Shown: positions 17,829-25,942, counted from the first letter of the stretch. The stretch: 64,000 bases of DNA from Paractinoplanes aksuensis (GCF_024137025.1 NZ_JAMYJR010000002.1:310001-374000); one strand, 5' to 3'. Notes: generated by a model from the sequence alone, not told the origin. Numbers and translations: made by a program.

Positions 17829-18338
17829 TCAGGCCCGCAGCTGCTCGGCCAGGTCGCGGGCGAAGGTCTGGACGGCGGCCTGCGTGCTGGCCGGTTCGGG
17901 ATAGACCGTGATGCCGACCAGCAGGTTGCTGACCCGGAAGTACAGGCTGGTGACGCGGATGTAGGCCTCGTCGGCCAGGTTCGGCAGTTCCACGAAGCCC
18001 AGCGGGGCGAACTCCCGCAGCTTGGTGCTGGCCGCGTCCGGCGCGTCACCCCGGCTGGCCGAGATCACCGCGTAGGCGACGGTGAGCTTCGGGCCGTCGG
18101 AGTCCGGCAGCCACAGGTCACAGTTGTTCTTGCCGTCCGGCTTGGCGACGTACGGGGCGCCCAGCCGGGGCATGCTCGACTGCAGCGACGTGCACGCCTC
18201 GGGTTCGGTGCGGAAGTCGCCCTCGTCGTCGAAGACGCCGGCCAGGTAGGCGGTGAACACCGCGGCCACCACGAACACCACCGTCATGACGGCGATCAGG
18301 ACGCGGCGCCGGCGGCGCGAGATCACGGGGGCTTCCAC
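17829..18338 (-). CDS. Membrane-anchored hypothetical protein
   Basis: About 169 residues from the GTG at 18338. Basic residues RRRRR precede one membrane helix (VLIAVMTVVFVVAAVFTAYLAGV), followed by an extracytoplasmic domain with two cysteines (EACTSL and NNCDLW) that may pair. The C-terminal domain resembles small secreted DUF3558-like proteins of actinobacteria only in general layout. Function is unknown. It lies upstream of, and reads toward, the ABC transporter operon with about 30 bases between, so it may belong to it. Confidence 0.7.
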   Translation of the reverse strand: MEAPVISRRRRRVLIAVMTVVFVVAAVFTAYLAGVFDDEGDFRTEPEACTSLQSSMPRLGAPYVAKPDGKNNCDLWLPDSDGPKLTVAYAVISASRGDAPDAASTKLREFAPLGFVELPNLADEAYIRVTSLYFRVSNLLVGITVYPEPASTQAAVQTFARDLAEQLRA

Positions 18339-18374
18339 AGCGGGCCATCCTAGATGACGATCTATCCTCACCGG

Positions 18375-18491
18375 GTGGACCTGGGGATCGAGCAAGCGCG
18401 ACGGATCTGGCTGCGGGCACAACGCCTCGACGACGCCGTGCCGCCCGCACCCGATCCGGCCGCCGTGCACGTGTTGTCGCCGTTCGATCAG
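18375..18491 (+). pseudogene. Possible remnant of a YcaQ-like winged-helix gene
   Basis: A short frame from GTG 18375 reads LGIEQARRIWLRAQRLDD, which resembles the N-terminus of YcaQ/AlkZ-like winged-helix DNA glycosylases. After about 12 residues it reads VHVLSPFDQ, which resembles a C-terminal segment of the same family (LLSPFD). The roughly 280 residues normally between the two, and everything after, are absent; the frame runs into the 3' end of the sigma factor gene on the other strand. It looks like a deletion relic, but the match is short. Confidence 0.35.
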
Positions 18492-19720
18492 GAGCTCAGC
18501 GCGGCGAGCCGCCGCCGCAGATGGGCCTGTTCCGGCTCGGTCCCGGCCAGGTCCAGAGCTTTCCCGTACGCGGAGACGGCCTCACCGCGGCGGCCGAGCC
18601 GCTCGAGCAACTCCCCGCGGGCGACGTGCAACGGCCCGTAATCGCGCAGCTTGTCGGAATCGCGGAGCGCGTCCAGCAGCACCAGACCGGCCGCCGGGCC
18701 GTCGCGCAGGGCCACCGCCGCCGCCCGGTTCACCGCCACCACCGGCGACGGCGTCAGCACCAGCAACACGTCGTACAGGGCCACCACCTGCGGCCAGTCC
18801 GTGGTCGCGACCGACGCCGCCTCGTCGTGCAGGGCCGCGATCGCCGCCTGCACCGCGTACGGCCCGGCCGGCCCACCGGTCAACGCGACCCGCACCAGAG
18901 CGAGCCCCTCGGCGATCATCGGCCCGTCCCACCGCCCCCGATCCTGCTCCTGCAGCAGCACGATCGAACCGTCGGCGGCTGTCCGGGCGTCCCGGCGGGC
19001 GTGCACGAGCAGCATCAACGCCAGCAACCCGGCCACCTCCCGCTCGGCCGGCAGCAGCAACCGCAGGATCCGGACCAGCCGGATCGCCTCCGCCGCCAGA
19101 TCGGCCCGCTGCAGGCTCGGCCCCGAACTGGCCACGTACCCCTCGGTGAAGATCGAATAGAGCACCTGCAGCACACCCGGCAACCGCCCGGGCCACTCGT
19201 CGGCCCCCGGCACCCGGAACGGGATCCGCGCCTCCCGGATCTTCTTCTTGGCCCGCACGATCCGCTGCGCCATCGTCGCCGGCGGCACCAGATAGGCCCG
19301 CGCCACCTCCGGCGTGCCCAACCCGGCCAGGCACCGCAACGTCAACGCGCCCCGCACCTCCGGCGGCAGCGCCGGATGCGCGCACGTGAAGAACAACAGC
19401 AACCGGTCGTCCGGGAACTCGGCCCCCTCGACCGGCTCCGTCACCGCGTCCACCTGCATCAATGCCAACTTCGCGGCGTACGCCTGATCCCGGCGCAGCC
19501 GATCCACGGCCTTGCGCCGAGCGGTCGCCATCAACCACGCCCCCGGCTTGGCAGGCACCCCCTGGACCGGCCAGTGCACCAGAGCCGCCTCCAACGCGGC
19601 CGAGGTCACCTCCTCGGCCAGGTCGAGGTCCCCGAACCGCCGCACCAGCGCCGCCAGCAACCGCCCGTGCTCCTCCCGGAACACAGCCTCCACGGCCGCG
19701 CCGGTCTCAGACGAACTCAC
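18488..19720 (-). CDS. ECF42-type RNA polymerase sigma factor with long C-terminal extension
   Basis: A 410-residue sigma factor. Region 2 lies near residues 10-85 (LAEEVTSAALEAALVHWP, WLMATARRKAVDRLRR) and region 4 near 115-165 (TPEVARAYLVPPATMAQRIVRAKKKIRE). A TPR-like C-terminal extension of about 230 residues includes LQVLYSIFTEGY and ALHDEAAS. This architecture together with an adjacent DGPF-domain gene defines group ECF42, which lacks a classical anti-sigma factor; the extension is thought to take part in control. Start GTG 19720 overlaps the DGPF gene stop by 4 bases (GTGA). It is one of two such cassettes in the window. Confidence 0.92.
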   Translation of the reverse strand: MSSSETGAAVEAVFREEHGRLLAALVRRFGDLDLAEEVTSAALEAALVHWPVQGVPAKPGAWLMATARRKAVDRLRRDQAYAAKLALMQVDAVTEPVEGAEFPDDRLLLFFTCAHPALPPEVRGALTLRCLAGLGTPEVARAYLVPPATMAQRIVRAKKKIREARIPFRVPGADEWPGRLPGVLQVLYSIFTEGYVASSGPSLQRADLAAEAIRLVRILRLLLPAEREVAGLLALMLLVHARRDARTAADGSIVLLQEQDRGRWDGPMIAEGLALVRVALTGGPAGPYAVQAAIAALHDEAASVATTDWPQVVALYDVLLVLTPSPVVAVNRAAAVALRDGPAAGLVLLDALRDSDKLRDYGPLHVARGELLERLGRRGEAVSAYGKALDLAGTEPEQAHLRRRLAALSS

Positions 19721-20064
19721 GCGAAGTCGGCAACCGGCCGCACCACCACGGAACCACCGCCCAGCGCCCCCGGACAACGGGCCGCCCACTCCAGTGCCAC
19801 ATCCAGATCCGGCACGTCGATCACGTAGAAGCCCCCGAGCACCTCCCGCGTCTCCGCGAACGGCCCGTCCACCACGGTCCGCGTCCCGTCGGCCGCCACC
19901 CGCACACTGGTCGCGGTCACCAGGTCGGCCAGCGACTCCCCGGACACGAAGATCCCCGCGTCCTGCACAGCCTTGTCGAAGTTCACCCAGTCCTGCACGT
20001 CACACCCGTCCGCCGACCCGTCCTCGGCCACCGACCCCGCGTTGATGAGCAGCATGTACTTCAC
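19717..20064 (-). CDS. YCII/DGPF-domain protein, ECF42 partner
   Basis: A 115-residue protein, MKYMLLINAG at the start and the diagnostic VVDGPFAETREVLGGFYVIDV near residues 64-82. Such proteins accompany ECF42 sigma factors and are regarded as members of their regulon; biochemical function is not established. GTG start at 20064 is set by GAGGAGGAA 5 bases upstream. Translation is coupled to the sigma factor by a 4-base overlap. Confidence 0.9.
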   Translation of the reverse strand: MKYMLLINAGSVAEDGSADGCDVQDWVNFDKAVQDAGIFVSGESLADLVTATSVRVAADGTRTVVDGPFAETREVLGGFYVIDVPDLDVALEWAARCPGALGGGSVVVRPVADFA

Positions 20065-20112
20065 AGCAGTTCCTCCTCTGTCATGAGCGGCAACCCCGCC
20101 GCACACCCCCAC

Positions 20113-20139
20113 GACGAACAGAACCCGCCCCCATCGACA
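20113..20139 (-). promoter_or_regulatory. Candidate ECF42 autoregulated promoter
   Basis: On the minus strand TGTCGA (20134-20139) is followed after exactly 17 bases by CGTC (20113-20116), about 50 bases before the DGPF start. From memory, ECF42 promoters have TGTCGA at -35 and CGA/TC at -10. The second cassette has a similar pair with the same spacing. Confidence 0.55.
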
Positions 20140-20184
20140 CGACCCCGAGATTATTTTCCCGCACCTGTCGACCAGGATGACCCG

Positions 20185-20976
20185 ATGCGGATGTCCGTGA
20201 TGATCGCCCAGGTCCCCGCCGTCTGGAACGTGACCACCAACCTGAACACCGTCAAGGACGTGCTCGACCAGGCCCACCCCGGCGACGTGGTGGTTCTGCC
20301 GGAAGGCATGCTGTCCGGCTACGACGAGGACCTGACCCCGCTGGACGCCCTGGATCCTGCCGCCATCGACGACGCCGTCATGCAGGTGGCGCGGCTGGCC
20401 ACCGGCAAGCAGGTGCACGTCTTCTGCGGATCGCTCCTGCCGCAACCGGGCGGATGGTGCAACGCCGCCCTGTTCTTCCCCGCCGACGGCCCCCGCCACC
20501 AGGTCTACCGGAAGATCAACCTCGCGATGAACGAACGCGACCGGCTGCACCCCGGCCACCACCTACCGACCTTCGACGTCCCGAACCCGGACGGAACCGC
20601 CACGGCCGGGGTCCAGCTGTGCCGCGAGATCCGCTTCCCGGAACAGTGGCAACACCTCGCCGCGAGCGGAGCCCACCTGTTCGTCTACCTCACCAACGCC
20701 GCCAACACCCGCGAACCCGAAGGCGTCTGGCGCAGCCACCTGATCAGCCGGGCCGCCGAGAACCAGCGCTTCCTGGCCTCCGCCAACATCACCCACCCCC
20801 ACCAGCACTGCCCCAGCATGCTGATCTCCCCGCGGGGCGAAGTGCTCGGCGAACTCCCCGCCGGCCGCGACGGCATTCTGCGGCACACCATCGACCTGGA
20901 CGAAACCGGAACCTGGTACCTCGGCCAGCGCCGCCAAGACGTCCTCTCCCTCGACTACCACCCACTGCACCGCTGA
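20185..20976 (+). CDS. Carbon-nitrogen hydrolase (nitrilase superfamily)
   Basis: A 263-residue enzyme with the full nitrilase triad: Glu40 in VLPEGML, Lys110 in YRKINLA and Cys146 in QLCREIRFPEQW. It is a single-domain cytoplasmic amidase/carbamoylase-type protein; specificity cannot be assigned from sequence alone. It is divergent from the ECF42/DGPF operon, starting 121 bases away from the DGPF gene, and its start ATG GCG-free region MRMSVMIAQVPAVW aligns with family starts. No neighbour points to a pathway. Confidence 0.88.
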   Translation: MRMSVMIAQVPAVWNVTTNLNTVKDVLDQAHPGDVVVLPEGMLSGYDEDLTPLDALDPAAIDDAVMQVARLATGKQVHVFCGSLLPQPGGWCNAALFFPADGPRHQVYRKINLAMNERDRLHPGHHLPTFDVPNPDGTATAGVQLCREIRFPEQWQHLAASGAHLFVYLTNAANTREPEGVWRSHLISRAAENQRFLASANITHPHQHCPSMLISPRGEVLGELPAGRDGILRHTIDLDETGTWYLGQRRQDVLSLDYHPLHR

Positions 20977-20985
20977 CGCCTGTCC

Positions 20986-21385
20986 TCAGGCTTGCCGTGA
21001 TGCCAGTTCCACGATCGTGACGTCCGACGGGGCGCCGACCCGGGTGGGCGGACCCCAGGCGCCGGCGCCGCGGCTGACATACAGCTGGGTGTCGCCGTAG
21101 CGTTCCAGGCCGGCCACGGTGGGATTCGCCGCCTCGGCCACATGGGTGAGGGGCCACAGCTGACCGCCGGACGCCGGCCAGCGTGAACCCCGGCAGCTGG
21201 GCCCGCGCGTTCTCCAGCGGCCGCCGGCCCATCTGGCGAACCTTCTCGATCCACAGGTCGGCGCCGGAGATGTATTCGTGGTTGCCGGTCACGAAGTAGG
21301 TGCCGTGACGGGCCCGCAACCGGGCCAACGGCTCGACGGCGTCGCGGAGTTCCACGACGTAACCGTCGACCACGGCACCCACCAC
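20986..21385 (-). pseudogene. Calcineurin-like metallophosphoesterase relic
   Basis: Two pieces of a membrane-type metallophosphoesterase survive in different frames. The first reads VVELRDAVEPLARLRARHGT followed by YFVTGNHEYISGADLWIEKV, with the GNHE metal motif. The second, closer to the stop at 20986, reads GGQLWPLTHVAEAANP and later ERYGDTQLYVSRGAGAWGPP, the usual C-terminus. Between LPGFTLAGV and GGQLWP some 45 residues, including the GHTH metal motif, are lost and the frame shifts. The N-terminal third with the D-x-H motif is also missing. It cannot make an active enzyme. Confidence 0.75.
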
Positions 21386-21537
21386 GACGGGGCAGCTTCA
21401 CGGAAGGAACCACGATGCGCTGGACCGCGGAACCCTCGAGCACACCTTGGGTTCCGTAGCCGCACGATGGGAGGCGACCGAGGAACCGGCCGAACGCAGC
21501 GCCTCTCGACCCGCACCGGCACCGGACCAAGCAGAGT

Positions 21538-22230
21538 TCAGCTCTCGGGTGTCGCGGAGCGGACGAAGTCGTCAACGCCCGCCTTGGTGACGCCCAGGCG
21601 GGCCAGCAGGCCGGACTCCGTGGGCTCCTCCTCCAGCAGGGCGAGCAGGATGTGCCCGGTGCTCACCGAATCCTGCTGGAGGCGAAGCGCCTCACGGAAC
21701 GTCAGCTCCAGCGCCTTGCGGGCGCGGGCGTCGAACGGCAACAGCACCGGCTCCTCGGCGTCCGGGCCGGCTGCCGGCGGCAACGCGGTGATCACAGCCG
21801 CCCGCAGTGCGTCGGCCGACACCCCCGACGCGGCCAGGGCCCGTACGCCGATCGTGTCGGTCGCCGCGACCAGCCCGAGCAGCAGATGCCCGGGGTGGAT
21901 CTCGTGGTGGCCGGTCTCTTTCGCCGCGGCCATCGACGCGACCACGACACTGCGGGCCGGAGCCGAGTAGCGGCTGAAACCGTTCGACGGATCGTCCGGC
22001 ACGAAACGTTTCTGGGCCGCCTGCTTCGACACGCCCATGCTGCGGCCGATCTCGGTCCACGACGCGCCCGAACGACGCGCCTGGTCGACGAAGTGACCGA
22101 TCAGATGGTCGGCCAGCTCCCCCAGCCGGTCGCTGAGCAGCACGGCATCGGACAAGCGCTCGAGCGCGCCGTCCGGACGGTTCTCGGTGATAGCGGAGAT
22201 CAGATCATCCAACCGTACAGGAAAAGTCAT
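21538..22230 (-). CDS. Clp N-terminal repeat protein with HTH (putative regulator)
   Basis: A 230-residue protein. The N-terminal third contains an HTH-like segment (ASWTEIGRSMGVSKQAAQKRF), followed by two Clp-N repeats (about 85-145, HEIHPGHLLLGLV; and 160-225, VSTGHILLALLEE), as in the substrate-adaptor domains of ClpA/ClpC but without any ATPase domain. Such proteins probably bind DNA through the HTH and sense something through the Clp-N repeats; no enzymatic activity is expected. The two mirror-image 17-bp palindromes immediately upstream of its start are the likely autoregulatory operators. Confidence 0.85.
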   Translation of the reverse strand: MTFPVRLDDLISAITENRPDGALERLSDAVLLSDRLGELADHLIGHFVDQARRSGASWTEIGRSMGVSKQAAQKRFVPDDPSNGFSRYSAPARSVVVASMAAAKETGHHEIHPGHLLLGLVAATDTIGVRALAASGVSADALRAAVITALPPAAGPDAEEPVLLPFDARARKALELTFREALRLQQDSVSTGHILLALLEEEPTESGLLARLGVTKAGVDDFVRSATPES

Positions 22231-22233
22231 GCC

Positions 22234-22279
22234 GTCAACCCTAGGTTGACGGCAGACGAATCGTCAACCTAGGGTTGAC
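22234..22279. promoter_or_regulatory. Pair of mirror-image 17-bp operators
   Basis: GTCAACCCTAGGTTGAC (22234-22250) and GTCAACCTAGGGTTGAC (22263-22279) are exact reverse complements of each other, each with perfect GTCAAC/GTTGAC arms, 29 bases centre to centre. The first abuts the start codon of the Clp-N/HTH gene; the second covers the last codons and stop of the following gene's reading frame. This is a strong candidate binding site for the Clp-N/HTH regulator. Confidence 0.75.
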
Positions 22280-22619
22280 GCGAGGCCTCGCGGCGACCGC
22301 GCTTGCCCAACGGCACCTCGGCCATATCAACCGTCTGCACCGACACACCCTTGATCGGATAACCGTGCTCGGCCATCCACGCCTCCGCCTTCACCTGCGC
22401 CCGCACACCGGCCGCCGCCACCTCGTCCGGCCCCTCCACCACTTCGGCGAACCGGAACGTGAAGAACGGCCGCGCCAAGTCATAGGCCAGATAACCCTCG
22501 GCGGTGTACTGCGTGTTCATGAAATCGTGCGCCGCCGCACCCGCCCGCAACTCCGCCACCTGCGCCTCGCTCAAACCGTCGAAGCTGCCCCGCACCGTCA
22601 CCCGCACTGTCCGACCCAT
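22269..22619 (-). CDS. Small conserved hypothetical protein (DUF6204-like)
   Basis: A 116-residue soluble protein starting MGRTVRVTVRGSFDGLS, with HDFMNTQYTAEGYLAYDLARPFFTFRF in the middle, a pattern seen in uncharacterised actinobacterial proteins annotated as DUF6204. It ends in a basic tail (GKRGRREASRQP). Its 3' end overlaps one of the twin operators. Nothing in the neighbourhood gives a role. Confidence 0.7.
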   Translation of the reverse strand: MGRTVRVTVRGSFDGLSEAQVAELRAGAAAHDFMNTQYTAEGYLAYDLARPFFTFRFAEVVEGPDEVAAAGVRAQVKAEAWMAEHGYPIKGVSVQTVDMAEVPLGKRGRREASRQP

Positions 22620-22660
22620 GGCCGCCACCCTGCCAAAGACCACCCCGGCGCGAAACCGGA

Positions 22661-23191
22661 TTACGGCCACCCGACCTCGTCCAGGAACTCCTCCACCGCC
22701 ACCACGATCCGCGCCAGCACCGCGATCGTGTCCGTCAACGGCCCCGGCACGTACATCCCGTGATTCGCGGCCGGCACCTCGACGACATAAGGGGACAACC
22801 GCCGCGCCGCCGCCCGGTCCCACACCGGATCCGCCGAACCCCCGACCAGAAGAAACGGCGCCGTCGCCCGCTCCAACGCAGCTGTCAACCAGGGCGCCGT
22901 CAACACCGGAGTCAGCCACACCGCCGGCAAACTACGATCCGCGGCCAGACCCGCAGCGAAACACCCCAACGATTTCCCGATCAGCAACGGCTGACCCGGC
23001 AAACCGTCGAGAACCGGCGCCACCTGCGCCTGCACCCACAACTCCCGCTCGGGCCCCGGACCCGGCGGCTCCTCAGACCACATATGCCGGTGCACCACCG
23101 CCCCCCGATGAGACGCCACATCACCCGCATACATCGGAAGCGGTGCACCAGGCCCGAACTTAGCTCCAGGAATCACCACCGCATCGGCCAT
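22661..23191 (-). CDS. Small alpha/beta hydrolase
   Basis: A 176-residue hydrolase of the compact lipase/RBBP9-like kind. The nucleophile elbow is GKSLGC (Ser near 74), the acid is in GGSADPVWD, and the base in ANHGMYV. It has no lid domain and no signal peptide. Substrate unknown; such small hydrolases are common accessory genes. It follows the unknown 182-residue gene in the same direction with only 9 bases between, so the two are probably one unit. Confidence 0.8.
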   Translation of the reverse strand: MADAVVIPGAKFGPGAPLPMYAGDVASHRGAVVHRHMWSEEPPGPGPERELWVQAQVAPVLDGLPGQPLLIGKSLGCFAAGLAADRSLPAVWLTPVLTAPWLTAALERATAPFLLVGGSADPVWDRAAARRLSPYVVEVPAANHGMYVPGPLTDTIAVLARIVVAVEEFLDEVGWP

Positions 23192-23200
23192 GCCGAAACG

Positions 23201-23749
23201 CTATCGGGGCTGAAAGCGGAACGCGATGCCCCGCGGATCATCCACCTCGACCAGACCCTCCACCGTGGTGAACCCGGCCAGCCGATCCAACGCCGCCGAC
23301 GCCGACGACACACCACTGAGCTGCACCGTGAACCCCCGGAAAGCCAGCCACGTGTCCACCGCCACCTCATCCGGCCCCAAACGATCGATGTCACCCGACA
23401 CCGAAGCCACCACCCGGATCCGCGCCCCGACCTGCTCGGCCACCCGCACCACCACCCGGTCGTACCGGTGATGGCCCCGGAAATAGACACTCGCCTCGGC
23501 CGGCTCGGCGAACGACGCGCACGACACCTCGACCCCGGCCATCGCCCGCCAATCAGCCGCCGCCCACGGCAACCAATCCAGATCGAGACCCGCCCGCTCA
23601 CCCTCGACCGGTGCCAACGGAACCGCACACGTCCACGTCAGAGCCGGCGGCAACCCGACCACCGGATTGTCGAACAGCAGACCCGACCACCCGCCACCCT
23701 CGGCAGCGGTCAGCGCGCGAGCCTCCAGCCCACCCTTGTCGTCAGCCAC
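23201..23749 (-). CDS. Hypothetical protein
   Basis: A 182-residue soluble protein I do not recognise. It is rich in short beta-strand patterns (VVVRVAEQVGARIRVVASVSGD) and has no Cys pair motif, signal peptide or membrane helix. Coding character is supported by consistent third-position GC, an ATG start, and tight packing between the methyltransferase (13 bases) and the small hydrolase (9 bases). Confidence 0.6.
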   Translation of the reverse strand: MADDKGGLEARALTAAEGGGWSGLLFDNPVVGLPPALTWTCAVPLAPVEGERAGLDLDWLPWAAADWRAMAGVEVSCASFAEPAEASVYFRGHHRYDRVVVRVAEQVGARIRVVASVSGDIDRLGPDEVAVDTWLAFRGFTVQLSGVSSASAALDRLAGFTTVEGLVEVDDPRGIAFRFQPR

Positions 23750-23762
23750 GGGCGGCAGTTAA

Positions 23763-24566
23763 TCACAACCCCCCGACACTTTCCCGAACCGCCACCGTCA
23801 GCAGATGACTGCTCGCCCCCAGCAAACTCGGCTCCTCCTCCACGACCCGAAGCCTGTCCAGCAACAACGCCGGATCCCCGAGAAAACCGTCGAGCGCCGC
23901 CGGACTCATCCACAACGGACCCTCCACCGACACCACCCGCCGCAACACCAGACCCGCGTCAGCCACCTCACCCGCCAACTCCTCCGGACGGTGGAAATAC
24001 GCGCTCGTGAACCAGCGCGGCACCTCATCCGGATTACCGTGCCGACCCTGGGCCAGCACCCGCTCGACCAACGGCCCGAACGCCGGATCACCGAAGAACC
24101 CCTTCACGAACCCGTCGAACAACGACGCGAACCGGCTGATCGTCGCCGCCACCACCACCCCACCCGGACGCACCACCCGACCCGCCTCACGCCACGCCGC
24201 CAGCCGATCCGACCGCTCCTGCAGGTGATAAAGAGGACCCAGAAGCAGTACGGCATCCGCGCTCGCATCGCCGGCCGGCAACTCGCGAGCGTCCCCCACC
24301 ATTGCCCGTACGCCGGGCAGGCCACGCGACACGGCCACGTGCTCAGGCACCGGGTCGACGACGGTCACCTCGTAACCCGCCTGCGCCAACGGCGCCGCAT
24401 AGACACCGGTCGCACCGCCGACGTCGAGCACCACGGCCGGTGACGCCGGCAACGTCCGGATCAAGACATCCCACGTACGCAGGAACTCGAGCCGCCCCGC
24501 GCCGGAGCTCAGCCGATCCCGCTCACCACCGCGCAGGTAGTAGTTCAGAACCTCAGGTCGCAGCAT
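23763..24566 (-). CDS. Class I SAM-dependent methyltransferase
   Basis: A 267-residue methyltransferase. The SAM-binding glycine motif is VLDVGGATGVYA (near 50), followed by the acidic VVDPVPEH and motif IV LLLGPLYHL. The N-terminus starts MLRPEVLNYYLRGGERDRL. The start ATG 24566 has GGGGG close upstream; the open frame continues upstream but without family similarity. The acceptor substrate is unknown. A diverged promoter-like repeat, shared with 25639-25718, lies upstream. Confidence 0.85.
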   Translation of the reverse strand: MLRPEVLNYYLRGGERDRLSSGAGRLEFLRTWDVLIRTLPASPAVVLDVGGATGVYAAPLAQAGYEVTVVDPVPEHVAVSRGLPGVRAMVGDARELPAGDASADAVLLLGPLYHLQERSDRLAAWREAGRVVRPGGVVVAATISRFASLFDGFVKGFFGDPAFGPLVERVLAQGRHGNPDEVPRWFTSAYFHRPEELAGEVADAGLVLRRVVSVEGPLWMSPAALDGFLGDPALLLDRLRVVEEEPSLLGASSHLLTVAVRESVGGL

Positions 24567-24607
24567 GCCCCCGATGGTCCAGCCCACGAACAGCCCAAGC
24601 CAAATGG

Positions 24608-24690
24608 TTTTGGTCGCCAGGTGCGGGCGGCCCGTAGGGTCGGCCGTCCTTTGTGTTATTGATCTCCGCGTGTAAGCCGTCCTAGGATGG
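24608..24690. repeat. Diverged direct repeat, copy 1
   Basis: About 80 bases beginning GGTTTTGGTCG, containing CGGGCGGCCCG and ending at the palindromic TCCTAGGAT, align over their whole length with 25639-25718 (roughly three quarters identical by eye). The two copies lie about 1 kb apart on either side of a frameshifted gene. Confidence 0.5.
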
Positions 24691-24691
24691 A

Positions 24692-25437
24692 TCAATCTGA
24701 AGCGATACCGAGATTCGACCGCGTCAGCTCCGCCTGGACCCGCATGATCTTGAGGCCGGACGACGGGTCGCGCCGGATCGCCTCGGCGTTCTCGCGCACT
24801 CGCCGCCCGACAGCGACAGCCCAATCGCGGCCGTCGTCCCTACCCGCGCTCTCGGCCACGTCAGTAGTCCTCATCGCCGCCTCAAGATCACCCCGGATCA
24901 CCTGCAGACAGAAGAGTTCCTCCTGGAAATGGACGTTCTCCGGGCACTCGGCAGCGTCGGCTTCGACCAGCGGTGCAAAAGTGGCCAGGGTGCCGAACGA
25001 TCGAAGTACGGCAGGGCCTGGTCCCGGATCAGGTCGAGAATCTCCAGCATCGGTCCCTCAGCCTCCGGCACGGACGTGGGCGCCGGGGCCGGCCAGTAGG
25101 GGTCGATCTCGCCTTGACGATGGAAGTGCTGCCAGCGCCCAGTGACGCCGTCCTCGGGTTTGGCCAGGAACACCACCAGGTATTTGGCGTCGAAAGCAGA
25201 CGAGAAGTTGCTGCCTCCGAGCGTTACGCAGCAGGCCAGCCAGCCGACCGGCCGACGACAGAGGAACCCACCCGACCGGCTGGCGACTTCCCATTCGCCG
25301 GGCAACCGCGGGATGACGTACTGCTTCATTCCACCCCGCCACACACGGACCTTCACGGTCGCCCCCTGACACAGCCGGGCCGAAACCTGATGAGGCCCAT
25401 CCTTCCTGGCCAGCCAGCGCGCAAACGGCCAGATCAA
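24692..25437 (-). pseudogene. Frameshifted hypothetical gene
   Basis: The first part reads to LIRDQALPYFDR and then leaves frame. After a shift of one base near 24995 the other frame continues naturally as FGTLATFAPLVEADAAECPE and on through LFCLQVIRGDLEAAMRTTDV to a stop at 24692. The join reads YFDR-FGTLATFAPL, so one base was probably lost. I do not recognise the product (about 250 residues if repaired). The only start at the left edge of the frame is a TTG at 25437, so the beginning is also uncertain. GC is somewhat lower than in the neighbours. Confidence 0.6.
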
Positions 25438-25942
25438 GAAACGCCGCGTCGACGAGGGCGGGTCGCGACGGTCTCACGGGTGGTGGTACCGCACGCTTGC
25501 CGGACCAGAGTTCCCCTCGTCAGGCGAAACCCCGGTGTACTCAACAAGACGAACCGCGTCGGTCTGAGCGATGACGACCGAGTGGCCCCTGTTGTTCGAG
25601 GCTCTCCGTCGCGTTGCGGTCAAAGCCCCGGCTGAGCGGTTTGGTCGGAGTTGCGGGCGGCCCGAAGGGACGACCGTCCGATGTGGTGTCGGTCTCTGCG
25701 CCTAAAGCATCCTAGGATACTAGGGTTTCGTCGACGCAGCCCGTAGTCGTGGAGGCAGGCGCACCAACCCGACCGTCACAGTCCCGATGCCCGCCAAGTG
25801 CGCGCCCGCTGGGAATGTTGTGGCGCCGCCCGACGCATGAGCATCGAGCGAGGCGGCGGCTTCGTCGGCCGGCCGACAGGGCAGCGCGGACGGAGTATCC
25901 GGCAAGATCGTGTGGGGTGGGTGCAGATCGTAAGGTGGCGGG
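25438..25942. other. Intergenic gap upstream of thioesterase gene
   Basis: No sure gene. An ATG at 25570 opens a 44-codon frame (MTTEWPLLFEALRRVAVKAP at its start) that could be a gene stub. The rest holds copy 2 of the diverged repeat and a TCCTAGGA palindrome. Codon bias past 25730 is not that of a gene. Confidence 0.35.
25639..25718. repeat. Diverged direct repeat, copy 2
   Basis: Counterpart of 24608-24690, in the same orientation: GGTTTGGTCGGAG, then CGGGCGGCCCG, ending at ATCCTAGGAT (25709-25718). Either an old duplication of a promoter segment or the borders of a small inserted or duplicated stretch. Confidence 0.5.

Noticed and set aside
16193..17911. 572-codon frame opposite the ABC transporter
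   Set aside because: Gln/Arg/Gly-rich product, mirror of a gene with all ABC motifs.
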